A stretch of 64,000 nt of DNA, from contig JABSPW010000002.1 in assembly GCA_013214285.1 (NCBI GenBank), positions 1 to 64,000 of the forward strand. The letters run 5' to 3'. Position 1 is the stretch's first letter. Each line of letters starts with the position of its first letter. Source of the stretch: Halioglobus sp. Lineage in GTDB: Bacteria; Pseudomonadota; Gammaproteobacteria; Pseudomonadales; Halieaceae. Under the pieces are notes generated by a model that did not search any database, was not told the origin of the DNA, and saw only the letters and a program-made list of their open reading frames with translations. The translations under genes were made by a program, and so were the position numbers. Shown piece after piece: positions 45,301-53,715 of this stretch.

Positions 45301-48300
45301 GGCAGTCCGCCAGCACCCTAAGGCGTCCGCTGCCGGTGCGTTGATCTTGCGCGATATTGTTATTCGTCGCCCGATCATCCTCGGTAAGCACCCCGTTACC
45401 CTGCAGACAGTCCGTAAGACCGATACGGTAACTATTTTTGTACTCGATGGTAATTCAGAGCAATGGCAGCCAGTGGCTGGCGCAAGATTTGATTTTGCTG
45501 ATAGGGCGGTGGAGTCTTTAGCGACAGCCGTTCCTTCGGCTGCTGACCGCGACGTGTCTGCATTCTATGGTGCTATGCGTGAACACGGGCTTCAGTACGG
45601 CTCCGCGTTTCGAACTGTAAGTGCCATCTCGGTTGATGAAAGTGGTGAGACGGCGCGGGTATTCGCTGAGCTATCGCGACGGTCGGTGGCGCTGGATTCC
45701 TACAGGGGACTGATCGATCCCACGCTCCTGGACGGTGCCTTTCAAACGGCAGCGGCGTTGCTGATCGATGGAGAAGAAGCGGGCTTGCACCCCGATCGGG
45801 TGTTTTTGCCGGTAGCCATCGACGAAGTGAGTGTCCCATTAGCCTGTGAAGCTATTCCAAGCACCGCTCAAACCGAGTTGACTCTCGTCGAACAGCGGCC
45901 CGCATTCAGCCGTGTAGACCTCAAGTTGCGGTATGCAGGTGAGACGACGGTCATCAGCGTTACAGGTTTGCGTCTGTTCAGCGCAAATCGAGAAAGTCTG
46001 CTGGCGGGCCAAGACGAAGAGGTTGCGAAGGACGACGCTAGTTTTGAACTTGTCTGGCACACCACCGCTCCGGCTCTTGCTGATCAACATGAAGGGGGTC
46101 GTTGGCTATTGGTGCATTGGGACTGGGGCGGCGCCAATGACCTGCAGGCGCAGCTGCACGAGCGTGGTCTAGATATAGATCTCTTTTCTCTGGGGTCCAC
46201 GGAAAGGCTGACACCAGAAGGCTTTGACGTCGAGCTTGATGAGGCGCTTGGCGCCTCAGCGCAGGTCGCAGGTATCTTGGTTATGCCGCCTGCGCAGGGC
46301 GCAGGCGATTTAGCAGTCGAGACACTTGATCCTGGCTATCGGTTTTTGAGAGCGATAAATGCCTTGCCCAGTAGTCGCTTCAATCGCCTTGTTGTACTGC
46401 GTTCCTCCCAGACTAGTGATGCGCAATCGCAGCTATCTGACACTGCTGCTGAGGCTTTTGCGGCAATGAGTAGTGTTGTTGCTAAAGAATGCGGCTGGTT
46501 GTTTGCACAAATTGAATTCAGTTCTACCCCGACGGTATTCGACTTAATGGCCAAGGAGTTGGCGGGGCCACTTCCCGACCGCAGACTGCGTTTGCGTGAC
46601 ACGGACCGTCAGGCTCTGCGCCTCACATCAAAGGCTTCGCAGATCACTCCAACCGACCTCAGGCTGCTGGATAAGGGCTCTGACTATCGCCTTATGCTGA
46701 AGGATTACGGTGGCTTTGATCAGTTGGTGTTGGACCCGGTGTCCATTGCCTCGCCGTCCGGTGCAGAGGTGAGCGTGCGTATAGAGGCGGCGGCATTGAA
46801 CTTCAAAGATCTGCTTGTGGCCCTTGGAGGTCTTGCAGAGTACTTAGAAAGTGTGGGCTACGCGCATCCCTCCAAGGTGCCACTCGGATTTGAGGCTGCG
46901 GGCGTGGTAACGGCGGTGGGTGATAGCGTCACCGATCTTGTGCCGGGCCAGAAAGTTGTTGTCACCCAGACGGGGTGTATGGCCAGTGCAGTTACGGTCT
47001 CTAGAAATTGTGTGGCAGCTCTGCCAGTTGGTTTGAGCTTTGCAGAGGGTGCGGCGCTTCCGACGGTCTTTATGACTGCCTTGTATGCTTTGGAGCAGTT
47101 GGCGGAGCTTGGCGCAGGAGATAGCGTTTTGATTCACGCCGCCGCAGGAGGTGTTGGTCAGGCTGCGCTGCAGGTGGCACGTGCTCGTGGTGCCAAAATC
47201 TTTGCAACCGCCTCTCCATCGAAGTGGTCCTGGCTGCGGTCACAGGGCGTTGATCATGTATACAGCTCACGTGACACGGCATTTGCCAGGGCGATCATTG
47301 CCGACACTGACGGTGCGGGAGTGAGTGTGGTGCTGAATGCCCTAAATGGGGATTTTATTGAAGCTGGCCTAGACGCTCTCGCCGAGGGTGGTCGTTTTAT
47401 TGAGATCGGTAAGGTGGGGGTCTGGACTGCAGAACAGATGCGCGAGCGCAGGCCTGATGTGTCCTACCATCTGTTCGATCTCGCGGATGTTACTTCACAG
47501 CAGCCGGAAGTTTTTCTCAAGCTGCAGCGTGCGCTCTGGTCCAGGTTCGAGTCTGGGGAGTTCGTCGCACTCCCTACAGAAGTATTTGACGTGCAGGAGG
47601 CGGAAAGCGCGATGCGGCACATGAGCCAGGCCCGCCATATCGGCAAAGTCGCGCTCAGGTTCCCTCGGCACCGTTCTGGCTCACCGGTTAGCAGTGACCG
47701 GAGTTATCTGGTGACGGGCGCTAGTGGTGGTATTGGTATCGCGTTGGTGGAATGGCTGGTAGGACTGGGAGCTGAAAATCTGTTGTTGACCAGCCGCAAA
47801 GCGTCGGAGGACCTGCAATCCTTGTTAGAAAAACTGCAGGTAGAGCGTATCAATATCCGCTGGCTTGCCGGCGACATCGCGAATGCAGCTCATGTCGATC
47901 GCTGCGTGGAGGTGGCGCAGAGCATGGCGCCATTGGCTGGGGTGTTTCACGCCGCTGGGGCAACGACAGATGGCCTGTTTGCCGATATGAACTGGGGCGC
48001 ACTGCGCGATGTGTTTGCCGGCAAAGCCGAGGGTGGCTGGCACCTGCATCGAGCGACCGAGACAATACACCAGCTAGAGCATTTTATTGTCTTCTCCTCC
48101 GTATCATCTGTGTACTCGACACCGGGCCAAAGTAACTATGCTGCCGCAAACGCCGCCCTTGATCGCCTTGTTGAAATACGCTGGGCGAGCGGCTTGCCGG
48201 CGCTGGGCATCAACTGGGGACCCTGGGCCGGCGCGGGAATGGCGGCGGGCATGGAAGATACATTCGCCCGGTTAGGTGTCAGGCCTTTGCAGCCGAGTCG

Positions 48301-48895
48301 TGCCCTCGGTGTCTTGAAGCGTGCCATGCTTGAGCCGCCGCGACGCGCCCGTTTGTTAGTCACTGAAACGCAGTGGGATACGTTCACCAAGATTAACGAT
48401 GACAGTTTATTCGAACTATTGAATGAGGGTGCGTCTTCTACGACAGCTGGGGTGGATGACACCGTTCGGGGTGAACTGAGAGAAGAGCTTGTTGGACTTG
48501 CGACGCCACAGCGTCGCAGGGCGTTACAACAATACCTGCAGAGGCAGCTGGCAAATACCCTGGGTCTTCCCGGCGATCAGTTGCTGGATGCCTCCGCGAG
48601 CTTTTTCGACCTCGGTCTTGATTCGCTTATGGGTATGGAATTAAAGGGCAGACTTGAACAGGCCCTTGATATGCGACTTCAGCCAACGGTGCTGATCGAA
48701 GCTGGAAATTTGGAAGAACTCACCGAGACATTACTTGCACTGCTGACCGCCGAATTGACTGAGTTGGCCGTCGAGACACTGCCTCAAACGGATGCCTGCG
48801 TTGCTGATGAAGAGTCGCTAGAGGGTCTCAGTGAGGACGAATTGGAGGCGCTGTTGGCGGCCTCTCTCGATGATTTAGATAAGGTACTGTCGTGA
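42323..48895 (+). CDS. Type I PKS, KS-AT-DH-ER-KR-ACP (fully reducing module)
   Basis: A 2190-residue PKS from ATG 42323 (GGAGG five bases upstream). KS ~20-445: DTACSSS with the Cys near 193, EAHGTGTPLGDP and QIGHLEPAAG. AT ~555-860: GHSIGEF and HAFHS, a malonyl-CoA pattern. DH ~935-1215: DDHRVFSEIVFP, where Ser stands for the Gly of HxxxGxxxxP, and LIDPTLLDGAFQ. ER ~1455-1765: HAAAGGVGQAAL. KR ~1790-1985: LVTGASGGIG, FSSVSSVYS, YAAAN; GATTDG has the Asp of B-type KRs. ACP: FFDLGLDSLMG, Ser near 2100. An acidic tail (EDELEALLAASLDDLD) may dock with the next PKS. It should extend the acyl starter by two saturated carbons. Confidence 0.93.
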   Translation: MGVDTSSMGKITAAVEGAVTDIAIIGMGCRFPGADSPGQFWQNQLAQRDCVTTVPRDRWDWRRFHDDDPERPGKLYFNRGGYLNDIDRFDADFFGIAPAESRYLDPQQRLLLEVAWETLENAQIQPAAVRSTDLGVFIGISALDYATMTAQQTPLDKISPYCATGSALSTAAGRLAYFLGTHGPAMSIDTACSSSLVALHTAIRSLRAGESSQALVAGVNVLLAIEPSMNFARAHMLSADGKCKTFSEQADGYVRGEGCGAVLLKPLAEAEVAGDRIFAVIRGSAVNQDGASAGLTAPYGPAQSAVIRKALEDADAAPDDIGYLEAHGTGTPLGDPIELKALTAVFRTDSRHAPLPVGSVKTQIGHLEPAAGMASLIRVVLSLQSKTLPAHLWAEEPTTKVDWDMAGLRVMGAPEPWDTSGPRVAGVSGFGFSGTNAHVVLQEYLATAQSRAVSDTLSDAGESASALFCLSAKDSVALVELGCRYLDVVRQNQALDIRQLAFATVARRADFPSRAWWCVADRDELIAGLETLAQADAETLDTAGINYSRTRSVNDPVIAFMFSGQGSQWAGMGQSLYQHNRVFRANFARCDAVFQQERRGQSLAAMVFGEGNDDSLMLTANTQPALYAFEASLAACLTSAGLRPAIVLGHSIGEFVAAHVAGVFTLEDGMRLVCKRGSAMQALPVGGGMLAVFDTEDSLRQRIDDEGFELDIAAVNAPSQVVVSGSQFQLDALANRLTNAGVTTRALKVSHAFHSRLMQPMLEPFREACEAVDFRPPECELISNVTGQAVGAEVATTQYWMEHVRAPVQFCQSVRALATAYCDLLLEVGPQATLSASAKLCLAEDMSDEEMPAIYPCSRRGQDSVEAFRLTLGACYGRGVVPDWSAEILQWRDTVPARTDLTLPNYPFQRQSFWFSERMPRERWESALRDPTASVGTFCDGLLGRTLPLAVGIDDCSIYQAVMTPNTPEFLDDHRVFSEIVFPAAGYLDMLVGAVRQHPKASAAGALILRDIVIRRPIILGKHPVTLQTVRKTDTVTIFVLDGNSEQWQPVAGARFDFADRAVESLATAVPSAADRDVSAFYGAMREHGLQYGSAFRTVSAISVDESGETARVFAELSRRSVALDSYRGLIDPTLLDGAFQTAAALLIDGEEAGLHPDRVFLPVAIDEVSVPLACEAIPSTAQTELTLVEQRPAFSRVDLKLRYAGETTVISVTGLRLFSANRESLLAGQDEEVAKDDASFELVWHTTAPALADQHEGGRWLLVHWDWGGANDLQAQLHERGLDIDLFSLGSTERLTPEGFDVELDEALGASAQVAGILVMPPAQGAGDLAVETLDPGYRFLRAINALPSSRFNRLVVLRSSQTSDAQSQLSDTAAEAFAAMSSVVAKECGWLFAQIEFSSTPTVFDLMAKELAGPLPDRRLRLRDTDRQALRLTSKASQITPTDLRLLDKGSDYRLMLKDYGGFDQLVLDPVSIASPSGAEVSVRIEAAALNFKDLLVALGGLAEYLESVGYAHPSKVPLGFEAAGVVTAVGDSVTDLVPGQKVVVTQTGCMASAVTVSRNCVAALPVGLSFAEGAALPTVFMTALYALEQLAELGAGDSVLIHAAAGGVGQAALQVARARGAKIFATASPSKWSWLRSQGVDHVYSSRDTAFARAIIADTDGAGVSVVLNALNGDFIEAGLDALAEGGRFIEIGKVGVWTAEQMRERRPDVSYHLFDLADVTSQQPEVFLKLQRALWSRFESGEFVALPTEVFDVQEAESAMRHMSQARHIGKVALRFPRHRSGSPVSSDRSYLVTGASGGIGIALVEWLVGLGAENLLLTSRKASEDLQSLLEKLQVERINIRWLAGDIANAAHVDRCVEVAQSMAPLAGVFHAAGATTDGLFADMNWGALRDVFAGKAEGGWHLHRATETIHQLEHFIVFSSVSSVYSTPGQSNYAAANAALDRLVEIRWASGLPALGINWGPWAGAGMAAGMEDTFARLGVRPLQPSRALGVLKRAMLEPPRRARLLVTETQWDTFTKINDDSLFELLNEGASSTTAGVDDTVRGELREELVGLATPQRRRALQQYLQRQLANTLGLPGDQLLDASASFFDLGLDSLMGMELKGRLEQALDMRLQPTVLIEAGNLEELTETLLALLTAELTELAVETLPQTDACVADEESLEGLSEDELEALLAASLDDLDKVLS

Positions 48896-48906
48896 AGGAA
48901 GCACGG

Positions 48907-51900
48907 ATGGAGCAAGATGTTGAGCTGCAGATAGAATCGACGCAGCAGGGCGCTGAAGGTAACCGCGAAGATACTTTAAGAAAAGCCCTGGTAGCTATTT
49001 CCTCTCTGAAACAGAAATTGTCGCAGGATAGACAACGCGCAACGGAGGACGTTGCGATTGTGGGAATGGCCTGTCGATTTCCGGGTGGGTGCGATACGCC
49101 GGAGGCGTTCTGGGATTTACTGAGTGGAGGGCGGCGCACGGTTGCGCCGGTCCCCGACTCACGCTGGGACATCGAGCAATACTATAACCCGGTCCCTGGC
49201 ACGCCGGGCAAAATGTATGTGAGGGAGCTGAATTTTGTTGATGACGTGGAGTATTTCGACTGTCAGTTTTTCGGCGTAACTCCCAAAGAGGCCCGAAGTT
49301 TAGATCCCCACCAGCGTCTGCTTTTGCAGATTATGTGGCATGCCATGGAAGATTCAGGCATTACCGCAGCGTCTATTCGCGGTACGGATGCTTCAGTATT
49401 TATGGGGCAAAGTAGCTCGGACTATGCGCTGCGGCTAAATCGCTATTCCGATATTGAGGAAATGGATGGCTTTGTTGCCACGGGCAATAACTACAGTGTG
49501 ACATCGGGAAGAATGTCCTACTTACTAGGCATCAACGGCCCGTGCATGACGATTGACACGGCTTGCTCCAGCAGTCTGGTATGTCTCAACCAAGCGGTTG
49601 AGGCGCTCCGGGCAGGGCGCACCGGCCTTGCCTTCGTAGGTGCTTCCCATGTCATGAGCACGCCAGAGTCTTGTCTCGCACTGTCGCATGCGCAAGCGCT
49701 TGCGCCCGACGGTATGTCAAAGCCGTTTGATAATTCTGCGGATGGGTATGGCCGTGGTGAAGGAGGCGCGGTACTAATATTAAAGCGCTTATCCAATGCT
49801 GAACGTGATGGCGACCGAATTCTCGCGTTGATTGAAGAGAGTGTAATCAATCAGGACGGTGCCAGCGGCGGTCTCATGGTGCCCAATGGTAATGCTCAGA
49901 CCGCCCTGATCGAAGCTGCCTTGCAGCGCAGTGGTTTGGCGCCGGAGGATATTCAGTATATCGAGGCTCATGGTACCGGCACGCCCATCGGCGATCCCAT
50001 TGAGGCGGCGGCGATCGCTGCGGCCTTGGGTCAGCGTGATCGTGAAGTGCCGTTGTTAATGGGCTCTAGTAAGGCAAACATTGGGCACCTTGAGGCAGCC
50101 TCTGGCATGGCCGCATTGCTCAAAGTGGTGATGATGTTGCAGCGTGAGCAGATCGTTGCTCAGCCGGGGCCTTTTGAACCGAGTCGTCAAATCGATTGGG
50201 CGTCGATGTCTGTGGAGGTGCCGACCGAAACGCGCGCCTGGCAGGTTCCGGAAGGGGTAACGCGCAGGGCTGGTATTAATGGCTTCGGCTTCAGCGGCAT
50301 GAATGGTCATGTCATTCTAAAACAGTATGAGATGCAGCAGGGCGCTCAAACCCAGCAACAAAAGCCGGCATTGATGCCACCACTGCTCGTTTACAGTGCC
50401 AAGCATCCAGATGTTCTGTCTCGACTTAGTGAGCAGTACGCTGATCTGATCGATTCGGACAATGCTGAAGCGATTTGTCGCGCGGCTGCTCAGCGGCGTG
50501 ATCATTGGCCCCATAGGGTGGCAGTGGCCGCAGAGACGGTCGAGGACATGCGCTTTGCGCTGCGAGCGCATGCTGATGGTATGGAGGGCGTCAATCTGCA
50601 TACGGGTAGTAGCGGGCGGGCGCCCAAGACGGTGTTTATGTTCACGGGACAGGGTTCGCAATATGTTGGTATGGGTAAATACCTTTACGATCATGAGCCG
50701 GTCTTCCGAGATGTGATGGATCGCTGCAATCAAGCTGTATCGCCAACGCTGGAATGTGATCTTCTCGAGCTAGTTTTCCGCGGTGACGAGGTCACTCTGG
50801 CGGATACGGCCTACACTCAGCCGGCTCTGTTTGCCCTTGAGGTAGCTCTTGCCGCCCTCTGGCGGCACTGGGGGATTGAGCCACAGGCTCTAGTTGGCCA
50901 TAGCGTCGGCCAATATTCAGCGGCTTGCGTAGCGGGTGTGTTCAGTGTCGAAGATGGGGCGCGGCTCATAGCTCAGCGAGGTCAGTTGATGGCGCAATTG
51001 CCTGCTCTGGGTGGGATGCTAGCCATTTCTGCTGACCGCGCGACCGTTAGTGCGTTGGTCGATGGTCTGTCGTTGCTCGACATTGCGGCGATAAATGGGC
51101 CCGAGCAGACGGTGGTCTCGGGACATCATGATGCCATCGCGGGAATTGCAGACGTATGCTCGCTGCGGGGGTTGGCAACGAAACCCCTTAATGTCTCCCA
51201 CGCGTTCCACTCGGCGTTGATGGATCCGATTTTAGCACCCTTTTTTGAGGTGGCTGGCCAAATAGCGTTTCAGGCTCCAGACATTGACGTGTTGTGCAAT
51301 GTGTCTGGGCGTTTCGCCGATCCTGACGATATGCTCACACCGGATTATTGGGTGCGTCATTTGCGTCAGCCGGTAAACTTTAACGACTGCATGAAACACC
51401 TTGTGGCACAGGGTTACGACTGTTTCGTTGAAATCGGGCCCGCGCCGGTGCTCTGTGCCATGGGTGAGATCGTGGCGCGCCATCAGGACCGAGATGTCCG
51501 CTGGATACCCACACTGCGTCGACCTCGCGCGGAAGGAGAGGTCGAGTTACGTCGGCAACTGCAGCATTCACTGGCAGCTGTCTACTGCGCGGGGGTTGAT
51601 ATTGATTGGGCGCGGATTCAGGGCGTGGAAACGGATCAGCAGCTTTCCTTGCCCGCCTATCCATTTGAAAGAAAGTATTTTTGGCCTGAGGGGGAAGAGC
51701 GTAAAGGGAGCCACGCCTTTCCCAGTGGCTCTCCTCTGCAGTTACTGCAGTCTATGGAGCGTGATACAAATATTTCTGAACTGCTTGGCAGTTTGGTTCA
51801 GCAGGGCAGCGTCAGTGAGTCCAATCGAGCGCTGGCTGCAGAACTTTTGCAAGGGTTGAATACCTGGCATCGACAGGTGTGCCGGTATGGTGACCTAGAT

Positions 51901-53715
51901 GAATGGTTCCTGCAGCTATCCTGGTGCGCGACGAATCTACCGGACGCCCCTGCAGCTATCAGCGCTCACTGGTTGATCCTGCGTAAAAATGATAGCTGTT
52001 CGTTCGCACTATCAATGCAAGCATTGTTGCAACGCGCTGGCCATAGGGTCAGCACGATAGAAACGGATGAGCTCACATCGTCCGCGGAGCCGTCTCTGGT
52101 GAAGCGACTCACCGCTCTGCCGGATGTAAATCACTGCTTACTCTTGGCGCACTGGCAAACCCCCAGGGATTCGGCTGGTGTTGACTTTGCTGCCGTTCGC
52201 GCGAATTCGGTCGATCTATTGCTCGATCTTGTACAAACGCTCGAAAGTCGAAAGAGTGCTGCGCGGGTCTGGATACCCACGCGGCAGGTTTGGAATGTCG
52301 GCAGCGAAACGCCTGGTGTCGAGCATTTCCACAGCCCACTCTGGATTATGGCCCGCAACCTTTATAGAGAAATGCCCCATCGCCTTGGTGCTGCCTTAGA
52401 TCTGGCAGCGAACGGTGAGGCCGCTGAGCTGCATGAAGCGATAGAACGACTTGTGTCGGCCGATGTGCGCCATGAATACCAGTGGTTACTGCGAGGCGAT
52501 TCGAGTTATGTCCCGCGATTAGAGTCGGTGGCTGCAATGCCTATTGGTGCACATGAGCGTTGGCTGCTGGATGACACCTCTAGATACATGATCACCGGTC
52601 CATTCGGTGGTATTGGTCTGGCAGTGACACAATTGTTGGTTGATTGTGGTGCCCGCCACCTATGTCTAGTCAGTCGCAGTGGGCCGGTGTCGGAAGCTGC
52701 GCGATCTGCTGTCAACACGTGGCGTAACGCGGGAGTAGAGGTTTCGACACCTTTAGTGGATGTAGCAGACCCGGTCGCAGTGGCCACATTGTTTGATTCC
52801 TTAAACCCCGCACAGCCATTGAAAGGCCTCATTCACACGGCAGGAGTAACTGCCGACGGGATGCTGGAAGATCTCACCCGTGATGATTTTGCGCGGGTCA
52901 TGGGCCCTAAGGTTAATGGCACCTGGTTGCTAGACAAGCATTCGAGGGAGCACACGCTTGATTTTTTTGTCTGTTTCTCATCGACATCGGCTCTGCTTGG
53001 TGCCCCCGGCCTTGCAAATTATGCGAGCGCAAATTTCTACATGGACGCACTCATGGCGCATCGCCGCTCGCTAGGTTACTGCGGATTAAGTATCCAGTGG
53101 GGCACCTGGGCAGAGGTCGGCATGGTCGCTAAATTGGGCCACACCCATCTGACGCGACAGGCGGCCCAGGGGTGGCAGTTGATTGGCACGGCTGACGGTA
53201 TGCGCGCTTTTGAGCGGATAATGATAGCAAGTCAGTCCAGCGGCGAGATGCCGGATGCGCCGATCGTAATGCCGGTTGCAGACTGGTCGCGCGTGTTAAC
53301 CGTTCTGGGTGGTCGCCAGGATGCACAATTTGCGCTTCTTTCGGATCAGTTCGGCGATACGGACGATTTAGAGGGAGGCGTCGAGCAGGCAGTCTTTACG
53401 TTACTGTCGTTGCATGAGGATGAACAGGTTGAATTTCTGACCGCTAGGCTTAAAACCAAAATCGCCATAGGTTTCGGTTTCGACGAAGCTGACTTGTCGA
53501 TCAACGAGTCACTGGTGAGCTTAGGAATGGATTCCCTGCTAGCCGTTCAACTCAAGATGGCTTTGCAGAAAATGCTTGGAGTGGACCTTCCGATGGAAAT
53601 ACTGCTTGAGGGTGCCAGTATAGCGGAGCTGTCGCGAGCTGTATTGGCGGAGCTTGTTCGTGAGGAGCCGTCCAGTGCAACTTCGTCTTCAGAACAGGTA
53701 TCGATGGTGCTATGA
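48907..53715 (+). CDS. Type I PKS, KS-AT-KR-ACP
   Basis: A ~1602-residue PKS. The GTG at 48892 overlaps the previous stop, but ATG 48907 has AAGGAAG in front. Residues 1-40 form a helical docking segment (REDTLRKALVAISSLKQKLSQD). KS ~45-465: DTACSSSL, EAHGTGTPIGDP, NIGHLEAASG. AT ~575-880: GHSVGQY and HAFHS, malonyl type. About 300 residues without DH motifs follow, the KR structural subdomain. KR ~1225-1420: ITGPFGGIG, CFSSTSALLG, YASANFYMD; GVTADGM fits B type. ACP: VSLGMDSLLAVQL, Ser near 1539. With no DH, it should leave a beta-hydroxyl. It overlaps the next NRPS gene by 4 bp. Confidence 0.93.
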   Translation: MEQDVELQIESTQQGAEGNREDTLRKALVAISSLKQKLSQDRQRATEDVAIVGMACRFPGGCDTPEAFWDLLSGGRRTVAPVPDSRWDIEQYYNPVPGTPGKMYVRELNFVDDVEYFDCQFFGVTPKEARSLDPHQRLLLQIMWHAMEDSGITAASIRGTDASVFMGQSSSDYALRLNRYSDIEEMDGFVATGNNYSVTSGRMSYLLGINGPCMTIDTACSSSLVCLNQAVEALRAGRTGLAFVGASHVMSTPESCLALSHAQALAPDGMSKPFDNSADGYGRGEGGAVLILKRLSNAERDGDRILALIEESVINQDGASGGLMVPNGNAQTALIEAALQRSGLAPEDIQYIEAHGTGTPIGDPIEAAAIAAALGQRDREVPLLMGSSKANIGHLEAASGMAALLKVVMMLQREQIVAQPGPFEPSRQIDWASMSVEVPTETRAWQVPEGVTRRAGINGFGFSGMNGHVILKQYEMQQGAQTQQQKPALMPPLLVYSAKHPDVLSRLSEQYADLIDSDNAEAICRAAAQRRDHWPHRVAVAAETVEDMRFALRAHADGMEGVNLHTGSSGRAPKTVFMFTGQGSQYVGMGKYLYDHEPVFRDVMDRCNQAVSPTLECDLLELVFRGDEVTLADTAYTQPALFALEVALAALWRHWGIEPQALVGHSVGQYSAACVAGVFSVEDGARLIAQRGQLMAQLPALGGMLAISADRATVSALVDGLSLLDIAAINGPEQTVVSGHHDAIAGIADVCSLRGLATKPLNVSHAFHSALMDPILAPFFEVAGQIAFQAPDIDVLCNVSGRFADPDDMLTPDYWVRHLRQPVNFNDCMKHLVAQGYDCFVEIGPAPVLCAMGEIVARHQDRDVRWIPTLRRPRAEGEVELRRQLQHSLAAVYCAGVDIDWARIQGVETDQQLSLPAYPFERKYFWPEGEERKGSHAFPSGSPLQLLQSMERDTNISELLGSLVQQGSVSESNRALAAELLQGLNTWHRQVCRYGDLDEWFLQLSWCATNLPDAPAAISAHWLILRKNDSCSFALSMQALLQRAGHRVSTIETDELTSSAEPSLVKRLTALPDVNHCLLLAHWQTPRDSAGVDFAAVRANSVDLLLDLVQTLESRKSAARVWIPTRQVWNVGSETPGVEHFHSPLWIMARNLYREMPHRLGAALDLAANGEAAELHEAIERLVSADVRHEYQWLLRGDSSYVPRLESVAAMPIGAHERWLLDDTSRYMITGPFGGIGLAVTQLLVDCGARHLCLVSRSGPVSEAARSAVNTWRNAGVEVSTPLVDVADPVAVATLFDSLNPAQPLKGLIHTAGVTADGMLEDLTRDDFARVMGPKVNGTWLLDKHSREHTLDFFVCFSSTSALLGAPGLANYASANFYMDALMAHRRSLGYCGLSIQWGTWAEVGMVAKLGHTHLTRQAAQGWQLIGTADGMRAFERIMIASQSSGEMPDAPIVMPVADWSRVLTVLGGRQDAQFALLSDQFGDTDDLEGGVEQAVFTLLSLHEDEQVEFLTARLKTKIAIGFGFDEADLSINESLVSLGMDSLLAVQLKMALQKMLGVDLPMEILLEGASIAELSRAVLAELVREEPSSATSSSEQVSMVL